Source of the DNA: Methanofollis liminatans DSM 4140
GTDB taxonomy: Archaea; Halobacteriota; Methanomicrobia; Methanomicrobiales; Methanofollaceae
Assembly: GCF_000275865.1 (NCBI RefSeq)
Contig: NZ_CM001555.1
Span: forward strand, 310,001-374,000
Direction of reading: 5' to 3'
Length of the DNA stretch: 64,000 nucleotides
Shown in pieces: positions 25,037 to 33,210 of the stretch; positions within the stretch are counted from its first letter, which is position 1, and each line of letters starts with the position of its first letter. The notes beneath the pieces were generated by a model. That model searched no databases. It had not been told where the DNA came from and worked only from the letters and a program-made list of their open reading frames with translations. The position numbers and the translations under genes were made by a program.

Positions 25037-27189
25037 TCTTTTTCGGCAGCGATCGCCCGCTCCTGCCACCCGGCGGCAAGCCCTGCATACTCCTCGAAGC
25101 GCGGGGAGACAAAAAGCCCGGTGCCGCCGTTCTGGAGCGTCCAGACCTCCCTTCCCGGCGTGAACCGCCCGTGCATCTCGTTCTCCACGGCATGATAAAC
25201 GATGGCGTCGATCTGCTTCACCACCGATGCGGCGACGAGGGTGGGGGCGAGGTACGACTGGTCGGTGTCCTCGCCGATCAGGTAGACGCCCCGGCTCTCC
25301 CGGGCGGCGTCCACGATCCCGGTGTTCGAGGATCCCGCGATCATCAGGATCACATCGACGCTTTCTGCCCGGAGTTCCTGCGTCAGCGCACCCGCACGCC
25401 CGGGCATGCCGAACCCCTCGAAACTCTCGCCGACGTAGCGGACCGTGACGTTCACCGCGGGGTCATAGGCCCCTGCCCCGGCCCGAAACCCCTCGACGAA
25501 CGGGTCGATGACGGCGACGGGCGCCCCGGCGATCGCGCCGATCCTGCCGGTCGCCGTCATATTCGCCGCCATCACGCCCGCAAGGTAGGAGGCCCCGTAC
25601 GGGACCATCAGGACGTCGCAGGCATTCGGGAGGCCGAAGTCCGCCTGCTCGAGGGTGAAGAACCTGATGTCGGGGTTCGCCTCAGCCCAGGTACGGGAGG
25701 CGGGGGTGAACTCGAACCCCTCGGTGATCACCAGGTCGGGTTTCTCGGTGAAGTTCTGTGCAGAGAAGACGGCGTCGAGGAGGGCGAGATCGTCGTACGA
25801 ACACTCCCGCTTGTCGAAGGAGAACGATTCCTGCGCACGGAACAGGCCCCGGTACGCCGTGTCGGCGAACGAGCGGTCGCCCTTTGCGAGGGGGTAGACC
25901 ATCCAGACCACCGGCCTCTCTCCGGCGGTGCCGGGGGACGGGTCATAGGAGAGGGCGGGCAGGCGCACGGAGAGATCCGAGGACGCGACCGGTTCACCCT
26001 CGCAGAACTCCCCGCCCTCGACCGTCCAGTGGGTGTAGTAGCCGGCGAGGGGGCCTGATGAGGGCTCTTCGGCGAACCTGAGGGGGCCTGAGGCGCCGGT
26101 GATCGCCGGGTGCCCGCCGGCCAGGATCATCGCCGCCGCCTCGGTCGCCTCCTGCGGGTCCCAGCCTTTCGTGATGCCGTCGCCGGAGACGACCCACCGC
26201 AGGGAGGCGGCGAGCGACTCGTCAGGCGCTGTCTCCTGCCTTGCTGCGGTATAGACGGCGAGGAGGAGGGCGTCGTAGGTCTGTGCGGCATACGGCGGCG
26301 GGGCCTTGCCGAAGGTCTCCTCGTAGGCGATCGCATATCCGGTCGAGGGGTCGGGGGAGAGCGAGGTGCCCTGGATGCCCTCCGCCCGCTCGCCCAGGCT
26401 CTCCAGCAGGTAGGGCGAGCGCCCGGCATCGGTCAGGAAGAGGCCGGCGGGCGATCCCGCCGCGGCGAGCGCCTCCGCAAGCCTGACCGCCTCTTCGGGG
26501 TACACGGCGGCGACGACCATCCCGGGTTCCTCGTCGCCGATTTGTGCAGCGATCTTCGCGAAGTCGTCGGATGCGTCGACCGATGCCGCCCCGGCGATCC
26601 CGACCCCCATCGCCGCGGCCGCATCAGGGGCGAGGCGTGCAAAGGTCTCGCCGTAGGGGGTGTCTGCGGTGACGAGGGAGACGTTCCGGACGCCGGTCTC
26701 CCGGAGGATACGGAAGATCGCCTCTGTCTGCCGCCCGTCGGTGGGGCAGGTCCGCCAGACGAGATCGCTCTCTGTGACGGACTCGGCCGTGACGCTCGGG
26801 GTGATGAGGAGTTTGCCCCGCTTCGTGACGAGAGGGGCGATCTGCGTCAGTTCCGCGCCTGTCGCCGGGCCGACGACGATCTCGATATCGTCGCGCCCGG
26901 CCAGTTCCTCCGCGTATGCGGATATATTGCCGGCGCTCGTGTCGCGGTACACGACCTCGATCATGCGGCCGCCGACACCGCCCTGCCTGTTCATCGCCTC
27001 CGCCGCCCAGGCGAGCCCTTCGGGGGAGTGCATGGCGAGGGGGCCGCTCGCGGGGAGAAGGACGCCGATACTGATGGGATCGGTCTCCGATCCGGCGGTG
27101 CACCCTGCGGCGCAAGCCCCTATCGTGACGATGCAGATGAGCGCGATGAGCCAGACGTGGCCTCCTGTGAACCGTGGTCGTAGAGTCAT
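25012..27189 (-). CDS. fused solute-binding lipoprotein: Leu/Ile/Val-binding domain plus BMP/Med domain
   Basis: A 725-residue lipoprotein with lipobox AAGC (Cys30). Residues about 38-400 are a type I periplasmic binding fold of the branched-chain amino acid receptor family (IGVLLPASGPLAMHSPEGLAWAAEAMNRQGG and later YGETFARLAPDAAAAMG). Residues about 455-715 are a second binding fold of the BMP/PnrA nucleoside-receptor family (PVVWMVYPLAKGDRSFADTAYRG, PYGASYLAGVMAAN, YLIGEDTDQSYLAP). I know both families as separate proteins; the fusion is unusual. No permease or ATPase is adjacent, so it may be a receptor for signalling rather than uptake. Its 3' end overlaps the hydrolase gene. Confidence 0.88.
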   Translation of the reverse strand: MTLRPRFTGGHVWLIALICIVTIGACAAGCTAGSETDPISIGVLLPASGPLAMHSPEGLAWAAEAMNRQGGVGGRMIEVVYRDTSAGNISAYAEELAGRDDIEIVVGPATGAELTQIAPLVTKRGKLLITPSVTAESVTESDLVWRTCPTDGRQTEAIFRILRETGVRNVSLVTADTPYGETFARLAPDAAAAMGVGIAGAASVDASDDFAKIAAQIGDEEPGMVVAAVYPEEAVRLAEALAAAGSPAGLFLTDAGRSPYLLESLGERAEGIQGTSLSPDPSTGYAIAYEETFGKAPPPYAAQTYDALLLAVYTAARQETAPDESLAASLRWVVSGDGITKGWDPQEATEAAAMILAGGHPAITGASGPLRFAEEPSSGPLAGYYTHWTVEGGEFCEGEPVASSDLSVRLPALSYDPSPGTAGERPVVWMVYPLAKGDRSFADTAYRGLFRAQESFSFDKRECSYDDLALLDAVFSAQNFTEKPDLVITEGFEFTPASRTWAEANPDIRFFTLEQADFGLPNACDVLMVPYGASYLAGVMAANMTATGRIGAIAGAPVAVIDPFVEGFRAGAGAYDPAVNVTVRYVGESFEGFGMPGRAGALTQELRAESVDVILMIAGSSNTGIVDAARESRGVYLIGEDTDQSYLAPTLVAASVVKQIDAIVYHAVENEMHGRFTPGREVWTLQNGGTGLFVSPRFEEYAGLAAGWQERAIAAEKDYLKTAAL

Positions 27190-27364
27190 GATAATCGTCG
27201 TCCGGGTGCCCGGATTGGTTGCCTTTAATTCTACTCGGCGGCGCTTCAATATGCTTTTTTGTGACGGTGGATCGATCCCTTTCCGGGGAGAGGGGCAGAT
27301 CGGAATCGGCCGGGGACTCTTCTGGAACGGCCGCCACGGGATATGGAGTGACCCGAACAGCCGC

Positions 27365-27376
27365 AAAAAAGAAAAA
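27365..27376 (-). terminator. oligo-T terminator of the lipoprotein gene at 27389
   Basis: On the minus strand two T tracts (T5 and T6) separated by one base occur within 25 bp after the stop at 27389. Confidence 0.55.
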
Positions 27377-27388
27377 TCGGGGAGTTTC

Positions 27389-27832
27389 TCAGCTCCGCTT
27401 CAGCGAATCGATTGCGATGCTGAAGGGCTCGGCCCCATTGGCGTAGATGAACTCGATCTCTTCGGGGGCGATGATGGAGCCGGAAGAGTAGCCTCCTCCC
27501 TCCTCGACCAGGGTCAGCGCCCTGCCGTCACGGCCGATCACGCCGGCGCAGGGGGTGGCCTCCCGGGTGGCATAGCCGCTGCTGTTCGTGAAGGTGATCT
27601 CGCCTGAGAAGATCCGGCCGTTCTGTTCGGCGACCCGGAGGGTCATGGTCGAACCGGCATAGTCGGTGTAGCCCTTTCCATGTTCGTAGCCTGTCATCTG
27701 GCCGGTCCAGTTCCCGAGAAGGTCTGGGGTTTCGGCAGGAGCGGCGGTGCTCTCCCCGGGTGAGGTCGTGCACCCGCAGATCAGGACGGCGAGGAGGAGG
27801 ACGGTCGCACACAGGGCGGCTTTTTGTTTCAT
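27389..27832 (-). CDS. small lipoprotein of unknown function
   Basis: A 147-residue protein with lipobox LICGC (candidate lipidated Cys21), a Ser/Ala/Pro linker and a small beta-barrel-like domain (LLGNWTGQMTGYEHGKGY, GRIFSGEITFTNSSG, VIGRDGRALTLVEEGGG). The domain resembles lipocalin/avidin-like small barrels of methanogen lipoproteins, but I cannot assign a family. A TATA-like ATTTATCC about 30 bp upstream indicates a short leader. Confidence 0.8.
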   Translation of the reverse strand: MKQKAALCATVLLLAVLICGCTTSPGESTAAPAETPDLLGNWTGQMTGYEHGKGYTDYAGSTMTLRVAEQNGRIFSGEITFTNSSGYATREATPCAGVIGRDGRALTLVEEGGGYSSGSIIAPEEIEFIYANGAEPFSIAIDSLKRS

Positions 27833-28139
27833 GGTGTTTGCATGACGCCGGGAAGGGGATAAATGAGATCTTTTGGTCTTGCCGGGCTGTGCAGCCCCCT
27901 TACGGCTCTTTTCGCAGAAAAATGCGAGATGTGATGCGGTGCACGTTCGCTTTCTCTCCTGTCGGATCGATCTGTCGTGGGGAGTTTTAGGGGTGAAATA
28001 GGTTTTGCTGGGGTGGATGGAACCCCGAGCGGGGAGAGTGTAGCGAATCTTCCGGTATAGGTATCATTCCGGGTCTTCTCTCCGGCGGTACAGAGTACCT
28101 GATCATTCTCTTGAACCCGACCCGCTCGGATTCTCCGGT
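27833..28139. other. intergenic region between two lipoprotein genes
   Basis: About 307 bp without a convincing gene. It holds the TATA-like ATTTATCC for the 27832 start (about 27860-27868) and a small CCCCGAGCGGGG hairpin at 28023-28034, roughly 110 bp beyond the 28140 gene stop, which could help end that transcript. I see nothing else. Confidence 0.5.
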
Positions 28140-28913
28140 TCAGGCCGTCTGCGTTTCGTTCTCCGGGATCTCCGGGCCCGGCCCCATGGCGGGCAGGGTG
28201 GGGGCGGGGAGGATGGACGCCGCCCAGGTGGACGGGTTCTCCCTGGCGATGACGCTCAGGATGTAGTCGCCGGACTCGGGGACGGTGATGAACTTGAACG
28301 TCTCCGTGGAGATTTCGCCGAAGCCGGGCTGGACATAGGAGTTGTTTGCGTCCATGAGCGGGCTTGCGTTCACGTAACTCAGGAGGTACAGCGGCGAGGA
28401 GAGGCCGGTCTGCTGCCGCTCGAAGATGTACTGCCCCTTCTCCAGGTACAGCGTCGGCGCCACCCCGGTGCCGTTGCCGGTGAGGTTCTGCGGCACCTTC
28501 TGGCTTTCGCCGGGCACGTAGCGCGAGGCCTCCGCGGTCCATGCGCCGGTCCCTGAGATGTTCAGCCAGTATTCATCTTTCTGCGGGATCTCGAAGATGA
28601 GCGTTCCGTCATACGGGCCGGCGATGGGGATCTCGTTGCTCGCCATGTATTCGTTCGATACGCTCGCGAAGGTGACCGTCATCTTCTGCGCCCCGTCGGC
28701 GTGGAACGAGAGGAGGAGGACGCCGGCGTCCAGGGAGAGCGAGGCGTTGGGGCTGGACGAGGAGAGCTCTGCCGGGAGAGACCCCGCGGGTGCGGCCGTT
28801 TCCACAGGGGTCGGCGTCGCGATCGTTGTTTCGGGTGCGGTGCTCTGCTGCGTGCAGCCGCAGACGAGCATGAAGGCTGCAAGAAGAAGTGCGATCCAGA
28901 ATATCTGTTTCAT
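28140..28913 (-). CDS. lipoprotein of unknown function
   Basis: A 257-residue protein with lipobox LVCGC (Cys20), a Thr/Pro-rich linker (APETTIATPTPVETAAPAG) and a long beta-rich domain, possibly two jelly-roll-like halves (about 58-140 and 150-235). The first half looks like a pre-peptidase C-terminal type sandwich (YDGTLIFEIPQKDEYWLNIS). A TATA-like ATATAGTT at 28941-28948 sits 30 bp upstream, so the transcript has almost no leader. The function is unknown. Confidence 0.8.
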   Translation of the reverse strand: MKQIFWIALLLAAFMLVCGCTQQSTAPETTIATPTPVETAAPAGSLPAELSSSSPNASLSLDAGVLLLSFHADGAQKMTVTFASVSNEYMASNEIPIAGPYDGTLIFEIPQKDEYWLNISGTGAWTAEASRYVPGESQKVPQNLTGNGTGVAPTLYLEKGQYIFERQQTGLSSPLYLLSYVNASPLMDANNSYVQPGFGEISTETFKFITVPESGDYILSVIARENPSTWAASILPAPTLPAMGPGPEIPENETQTA

Positions 28914-29035
28914 GTGCAGATTTCTTGCTGTTTGCCTGCAATATAGTTTTCTTTTTCATCATTGCTCGAATTGAAGGCATTGAATCGCCGGGTGGATATG
29001 GAATGCGCCTGCCGGCCGGGAGCGTGACCTCTCCC

Positions 29036-30235
29036 CTATTCTCTCCTGTAGGTGCCTTTCACCCGTTCGGGCAGGGTGATCGCCTGAAATGTCTCGAAAA
29101 AGTAGCGGTCGGTCATCCCGGCGATGAAGTCCCTCACCTTATCGCCCTCGCCCGCCGTGTCCAGATAGTCCCCGGAGACCCACGTGGAATCGAGGTAGTC
29201 GGTGTAGATGAGCGAACCGGTCTTCCCCTCTTCCAGGTCCGCGGAGAAATGGTCGAAGAGGGTGGAGAACATCCGTTCGATCTTCTCCTGCTGGGAGGTG
29301 AGTCTCGGGTTGTTGTAGATGCGGTCGATGCTGAATTGCTGCATCTTTTTCACGCCTTCCGCGGCCGCCTCCGAGAAGGCGATCTCCCCCTTTCCGAAAC
29401 TCTCGTTGACGAGGTCCTTGATGAGGGTGTCGATGACTGTCCAGTTGATCGCCCGCTCGTCGTCGGTCCCGAGGGTCTTCCGGCAGATCGCGGCGAGGTC
29501 TTCGTCGTCCCGGTCGATCAGCCCGACCTCGATGGCGTCCTGGAGGTCGCGGCCGAGGTAGCCGATCACGTCCGCGGCCCTGACGACGCACCCCTCCATC
29601 GTGGAGGGGAGGACGGGCTCTTCGGCGCCGCTCCCGATCCTCTCGCATTTGGCGGCGAAGGCCGGCGCCGTGATCGGTTCGGCCGGGGCGAGGCGCCTGA
29701 CGAAGCGTTCGCCGTCATGGCAGAGGATGCCGTCGAGGGTCTGGAGGGTGAGGTCCAGGTCTTCGATGACGTCGAGGAACCGGACGCTCTGGAGGTTGTG
29801 CCTGAAGGCCCCGATCCCCTCCCGCCGGCAGATGGCGTCGAGGCACGCCTCCCCCTTGTGCCCGAAGGGGGTGTGCCCGATGTCGTGGCCGAGAGCGATC
29901 GCCTCGATCAGGTCTTCGTTGAGGCCGAGGGCCCGGCCGATGGTCCGGCCGATCTTGGAGACGAGCTGGACGTGGAGGACGCGGTGGGTGATGTGGTCGT
30001 TGTCGATGAGGAAGAAGACCTGCGTCTTGTCGATGTAGCGGGTGTAGGCCCTGGAGTGGAGGATGCGGTCGTTGTCGCGGTAGAAGGGGGGACGGATGAC
30101 CGGCTCTTCGGGCCTTTTCGGGCTGGCTTTCTTCCGGACCGCCTCGGCGTTCCTGGTGGCGTGGGGGGAGTGGGTCTGCTCGACGGCGGCCTGCCGGTCG
30201 CGGATCTCGGCGAGGATTTCGGGGTAGAGGTCCAT
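29036..30235 (-). CDS. dGTPase-type HD-domain dNTP triphosphohydrolase
   Basis: A 399-residue HD protein of the deoxyguanosinetriphosphate triphosphohydrolase family. It has the N-terminal RDNDRILHSRAYTRYIDKTQVF, the HD motif LGHDIGHTPFGHKGE (H117-D118 and the following His residues) and the late conserved AADVIGYLGRDL. The enzyme hydrolyses dNTPs to deoxynucleosides and triphosphate, controlling pools and sometimes acting in phage defence. The ATG at 30235 gives the family-length protein; an upstream extension lacks similarity. The gene borders the accessory toxin-antitoxin region. Confidence 0.9.
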   Translation of the reverse strand: MDLYPEILAEIRDRQAAVEQTHSPHATRNAEAVRKKASPKRPEEPVIRPPFYRDNDRILHSRAYTRYIDKTQVFFLIDNDHITHRVLHVQLVSKIGRTIGRALGLNEDLIEAIALGHDIGHTPFGHKGEACLDAICRREGIGAFRHNLQSVRFLDVIEDLDLTLQTLDGILCHDGERFVRRLAPAEPITAPAFAAKCERIGSGAEEPVLPSTMEGCVVRAADVIGYLGRDLQDAIEVGLIDRDDEDLAAICRKTLGTDDERAINWTVIDTLIKDLVNESFGKGEIAFSEAAAEGVKKMQQFSIDRIYNNPRLTSQQEKIERMFSTLFDHFSADLEEGKTGSLIYTDYLDSTWVSGDYLDTAGEGDKVRDFIAGMTDRYFFETFQAITLPERVKGTYRRE

Positions 30236-30393
30236 CTGAATGGGTGGATCTCGGTTATGGCGGTATTTGAATGTGTGGGGCTGGCGGGCTGTGCTGGTGC
30301 GGCTGACCGTGATGGGGTGTCGGCAGCCCGGACGGCTGAGAGGCAGGAGAACGAATCGTCCTCCTCGAAGGGGTGGATGACGTCCCTCTGCCC

Positions 30394-30738
30394 TCAGGAC
30401 ATTTTTTTGAGGATCTCCTCGATCCTGTCCTTCAAATGAGGGAGATCGGAGCGGGCCGTCTCCCAGATGATCCTCATGTCGACGCCGAAATAATGGTGGA
30501 TGAGTTTGTCCCGCATCCCTGCGACGGCACGCCACCCCACCTCGGGATGCGCCTCCCTGAATTCGGCCGGGAGCTTTTTCACCGCTTCCCCGATGATTTC
30601 GAGGTTCCTGATCACGGCATCCTGCGTCTTTGTATCGTGCAGGAATTCCTCAAAACCGATTGACTGGGTATAACGCTCTATGCGGTCGATGGCTTCGAGA
30701 ATATCGTTGCAATAGAGAAGAGGGTCCGGCTCAGACAT
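30394..30738 (-). CDS. HepT-type HEPN toxin (DUF86)
   Basis: A 114-residue HEPN protein with the RNase/AMPylation motif R76-x4-H81-x-Y83 (RDKLIHHYF), the exact RX4HXY arrangement of HepT toxins. In characterised MntA/HepT pairs the Tyr is adenylylated by the MNT partner, which neutralises the RNase. Its start overlaps the MntA stop by 8 bp. It belongs to the left copy of a duplicated hicB-hicA-mntA-hepT block; the right copy of hepT has been lost. Confidence 0.92.
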   Translation of the reverse strand: MSEPDPLLYCNDILEAIDRIERYTQSIGFEEFLHDTKTQDAVIRNLEIIGEAVKKLPAEFREAHPEVGWRAVAGMRDKLIHHYFGVDMRIIWETARSDLPHLKDRIEEILKKMS

Positions 30739-31024
30739 AGGCCGTCTCGCCCGCGATCCGCTCCCTCATCCTCGGTTTGATGGCGTCGGGCGTCACCAGG
30801 TCGACCGGGGCGCCGAGCCGATCCGAGAGGTAGTCTTCCAGCTCCATGAAGGTGAAAAAGCCGACCGGCCGGGAGAACTCGACCAGGATATCGATGTCGC
30901 TTGCGGGCGTCTGCTCGCCGCGGGAGACCGAGCCGAAGACGCCGATCCTGGCGACGTGGAAGCGGACTTCGAGGTCGTCTTTAAGGGTGGCGAGGAGGGC
31001 GAGGACGCTCTCACGGGAGTGCAT
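30731..31024 (-). CDS. MntA-type minimal nucleotidyltransferase antitoxin
   Basis: A 97-residue nucleotidyltransferase with GSVSRGE (residues 31-37) and SDIDIL (catalytic D43 and D45), the full MNT active site. It is expected to AMPylate the adjacent HepT. A TTTATCC TATA-like element about 27 bp upstream predicts a leaderless message. A decayed paralogue lies at 32657-32930, where GS has become GP and the frame is broken. This copy looks intact. Confidence 0.92.
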   Translation of the reverse strand: MHSRESVLALLATLKDDLEVRFHVARIGVFGSVSRGEQTPASDIDILVEFSRPVGFFTFMELEDYLSDRLGAPVDLVTPDAIKPRMRERIAGETAYV

Positions 31025-31068
31025 GGGGGGATCATCTGTTGGGGGGAGGATAAAGGTTGTGGATGGCG

Positions 31069-31092
31069 GGAGAGGACGGGAATCTCAGGCAT
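31069..31092 (-). pseudogene. hicA remnant: first eight codons only
   Basis: The sequence encodes MPEIPVLS, matching the start of the intact HicA (MPEVPVLS) at 33210. It then jumps straight into the mntA promoter. Comparing the distance from hicB stop to mntA start in the two copies gives a net 212-bp deletion here. Confidence 0.75.
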
Positions 31093-31205
31093 ATGCTTCG
31101 ACCGGCAGCGTATATTCGAGGATGTCCTCCTCGGTCGGGATCTTTTCGCCCCTGTCGGTCAGGTCTTCCAGGTACACCTCGATCGCCTCCTTTGCCATTG
31201 CGATC
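31085..31205 (-). pseudogene. hicB remnant: C-terminal fragment
   Basis: About 40 codons (AMAKEAIEVYLEDL, TDRGEKIPTEED, LEYTLPVEAYA) match the C-terminal half of the HicB antitoxin at 33203-33437. Homology stops abruptly at 31205 next to an AT-rich TTAAAAAT, so the N-terminal domain is gone. The ATGCCTGA overlap with the hicA start is preserved as in the right copy. Confidence 0.8.
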
Positions 31206-31207
31206 TT

Positions 31208-31263
31208 AAAAATAGATGTCACGGTTGTTATTCCGCCCCGGATCCAGACACTGTCCGGGGCGG
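31208..31263 (-). terminator. stem-loop terminator of the Cache lipoprotein gene
   Basis: A perfect 10-bp inverted repeat (CCGCCCCGGA at 31233-31242, TCCGGGGCGG at 31254-31263, 11-bp loop) lies about 20 bp beyond the stop at 31283 and is followed on the minus strand by a T5 tract (31208-31212). Confidence 0.7.
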
Positions 31264-31282
31264 ATGCCGGTGGGAAAAATAG

Positions 31283-31822
31283 TTACTGCATTGGAGACTG
31301 GTCTGCCGGGCCGGTGTATATTCCGGAACCAAGCCACCAGTCATCATCGATACTCACACCATACACCAGTTTTGATTCGAGCGTCCGGTTGTGCGTGGGA
31401 TTGACATACTTTATCCGGTAAAAACCGCTTCCATTCCTGACGGCATCGATGGTGCCCCGGAGATAGATCCCTGTGTCTCCCTCATCCAGACGGTTTACTC
31501 CGACCTTCTCAGGATTGACCGGGTGGGCGAGGGTTGTGCCGTTGAAGTCGTAGGCGTAGATATAGAGTTCGCCCCTGATAAAAGAACCATTCGGGTTGTT
31601 AAATTCTGCAAGGGATTTTTCTTTGCCGTTTGTTTTCACATAGGCGGCCGCACTCTCAACGAAGGCGACGAGCGTTTCATTGGAGGTGTAGGTCTCCTGC
31701 TGAATCTCAGTACTTCCCGACGTTGAAGTGGCGACGTCGGGCTGATTCTGTGTGCACCCGGCTGTTACAAGAAACAGGCCGAGAACCAGCAGAATCAGGA
31801 ATGAAACTGACGGTTTTTGCAT
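31283..31822 (-). CDS. lipoprotein with a single Cache-like sensor domain
   Basis: A 179-residue protein with lipobox VTAGC (Cys23) and a Cache-type small-ligand domain: a long helix TLVAFVESAAAYVKTNGKEKSLAEFNN, then GELYIYAYDFNGTTLAHPVNP and a C-terminal GSGFYRIKYVNP and KLVYGVSIDDDWWLGSGIY. This matches single-Cache domains seen fused to kinases and chemoreceptors; here it is free. The ATG at 31822 follows a TTTATCGG TATA-like element by about 25 bp. The gene ends at a strong stem-loop. It separates the two decaying toxin-antitoxin copies. Confidence 0.85.
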   Translation of the reverse strand: MQKPSVSFLILLVLGLFLVTAGCTQNQPDVATSTSGSTEIQQETYTSNETLVAFVESAAAYVKTNGKEKSLAEFNNPNGSFIRGELYIYAYDFNGTTLAHPVNPEKVGVNRLDEGDTGIYLRGTIDAVRNGSGFYRIKYVNPTHNRTLESKLVYGVSIDDDWWLGSGIYTGPADQSPMQ

Positions 31823-31977
31823 GATATTAATGCGATTTTCCAGCCGATAAAGATTCTGTATCAACAGATGCCTTTAATGGGGTTTTTATCGAGATTTCTG
31901 CTCTATATGTGGACATTGTGCGCAATATCGGCTATTTTTGGGTCATCAAAGGGTTCTCAACGGTCTCGCATCGAATG

Positions 31978-32165
31978 CCGTCCTGGCGGTCAGGTTCGTC
32001 GAACTCTTCCTGGACCGCGAGATCGTGCTCGCCTTCGACCGGATGCGGGGGAAGCGGCATATCGGGGCCTGCGATATGGCGGGGACAGTCTCGGAGGAGG
32101 AAGCGAACAATGCGGTTTCGCGCGCGGAGGCATTCCTTGATGCCATAGAGGGGCTTCTCCGCTGA
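31978..32165 (+). pseudogene. HEPN-domain protein remnant
   Basis: An open stretch ends at 32165 and encodes a segment containing RFVELFLDREIVLAFDRMRGKRHIG and GTVSEEEANNAVSRAEAFL. That resembles the C-terminal half of HEPN proteins: the RxxRH-type motif followed by the helix with VSEEEA. No N-terminal half or start is visible upstream and no nucleotidyltransferase is adjacent, so it is probably a relic. Confidence 0.5.
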
Positions 32166-32231
32166 GAGTGTTCTGGCTCACGTGCCATGAAGGTTTAATG
32201 CGCCGACCGGCCGGCACCTCTTCGCCGGGGA

Positions 32232-32369
32232 TCAGATCCTGAAAAGAGTTGCAAGTTTTGCGTTGACCTCTGCCCTGAGGTCATCGTCGAGTTCGCCGAG
32301 TTCGCCTACCATCAGGTCTTTCAGGACGGTTGCGATCTTGTCCAGCCTGATCACGGAATCGACCTTCAT
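32232..32369 (-). CDS. 45-residue ORF coupled to the 63-residue ORF
   Basis: The frame starts MKVDSVIRLDKIATVLKDL and ends ATLFRI. It looks helical, with a regular acidic centre (GELGELDDDLRAEVNAKL). Its ATG overlaps the stop of the preceding small ORF as ATGA, a coupling typical of genuine gene pairs. Family unknown; small-protein partner or antitoxin are possible. Confidence 0.6.
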   Translation of the reverse strand: MKVDSVIRLDKIATVLKDLMVGELGELDDDLRAEVNAKLATLFRI

Positions 32370-32557
32370 CGGTACACGACCTTCAGGTCCCTGACGGCGT
32401 AGAGGTCTGGCTCCTCCTCAAGAAACGCGGAGAGCGACCGCTCGGAGAGTTTCATCATGGCTGCCGTCTCCCTCTCGTGGAGGAGTTCGTCGATCTTTTC
32501 GGTGAGCATCCTGATGCTCTCCTTGATCTCCCTGACGTCCGCTTCGATGCCGGTCAT
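32366..32557 (-). CDS. 63-residue coiled-coil-like ORF
   Basis: The frame starts MTGIEADVREIKESIRML and has a heptad-like helix (about residues 4-30, ADVREIKESIRMLTEKIDEL) followed by MMKLSERSLSAFLEEEPDLY and a basic end. I do not recognise a family. The coiled coil plus a C-terminal binding segment resembles the organisation of small antitoxins. It overlaps the 45-residue ORF by 4 bp and follows the decayed mntA copy. Confidence 0.6.
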   Translation of the reverse strand: MTGIEADVREIKESIRMLTEKIDELLHERETAAMMKLSERSLSAFLEEEPDLYAVRDLKVVYR

Positions 32558-32656
32558 GGTGGGGCCTCCCGTTATGCAGATGATCGGTGGGACGGGCTAT
32601 CAAACTTTGCGTTCGGGATCGGATGGTCTGTATGAGGTGTGGCGGACGGTTTCGGG

Positions 32657-32930
32657 CATCGGCTGTTTCGCCCGTGATCCTCTCCCGCATCGCCGGTTTG
32701 ATGGCGTCGGGCGTCGCCGGGTCGTTCGGAGAGGTATTCTTCCAGCTCCATGAAGGTGAAATGTGCCGACCGGCCGGGAGAACGCAGGCCGGGATGTCGA
32801 TGTCGCGTGCGGGCGTCTGCTCGCCGCGGGAGACCGGGCCGAAGACGCCGATCCTGGCGACGGGGAAGCGGACCGCAAGGTCGTCTTTGAGGGTGGCGAG
32901 GAGGGCGAGGACGCTCTCACGGGAGTGCAT
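32657..32930 (-). pseudogene. decayed mntA paralogue (right copy), with hepT start remnant
   Basis: It starts like the intact mntA ([18 protein letters not shown]) but GSVSRGE is GPVSRGE and SDIDIL is RDIDIP. A frame change then scrambles the middle, and the segment equivalent to LGAPVDLV is missing, before PDAIKPAMRERITGETA restores the original frame. A few codons resembling the hepT start (MPETV) overlap the end, but the rest of hepT is absent. Catalytic activity is not expected. Confidence 0.8.
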
Positions 32931-32985
32931 GGGGGATCATCTGTTGGGGGGAGGATAATGGTTGTGGATGGCGGGAGAGAACGGA

Positions 32986-33210
32986 TCATTTCAGATCTTC
33001 GAGTTCTTCCCTTTCAATTCCGGCCTGTCTGAGGATTTCAAGAAGAGTCCCTGCAGGCAGATCTGGTGCATGAACCGGGACAGTCACGCGTCTTCCCGTT
33101 TCCGGATGACGATAGAGGTGGTGACTGCCCCGTGTTCGTGCAAGGACGAATCCTTTTGTTTCAAGGATTTTGATGACTTTTTGCGGAGAGAGGACGGGAA
33201 CCTCAGGCAT
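32986..33210 (-). CDS. hicA: HicA-type mRNA interferase toxin
   Basis: A 74-residue double-stranded RNA-binding-like toxin with QKVIKILETKGFVLARTRGSHH, where the catalytic His is in GSHH (residue 30), and the C-terminal VPVHAPDLPAGTLLEILRQAG. All features of an active HicA are present. Its ATG overlaps the stop of hicB, the cognate antitoxin gene, but that hicB has a frameshift. A second, almost fully deleted copy lies at 31069-31092. Confidence 0.92.
   Translation of the reverse strand: MPEVPVLSPQKVIKILETKGFVLARTRGSHHLYRHPETGRRVTVPVHAPDLPAGTLLEILRQAGIEREELEDLK

Noticed and set aside
32657-32930. Right-hand mntA copy as a working antitoxin
   Set aside because: The GS of the active site is changed to GP, the frame shifts in the middle, and the partner hepT is missing.
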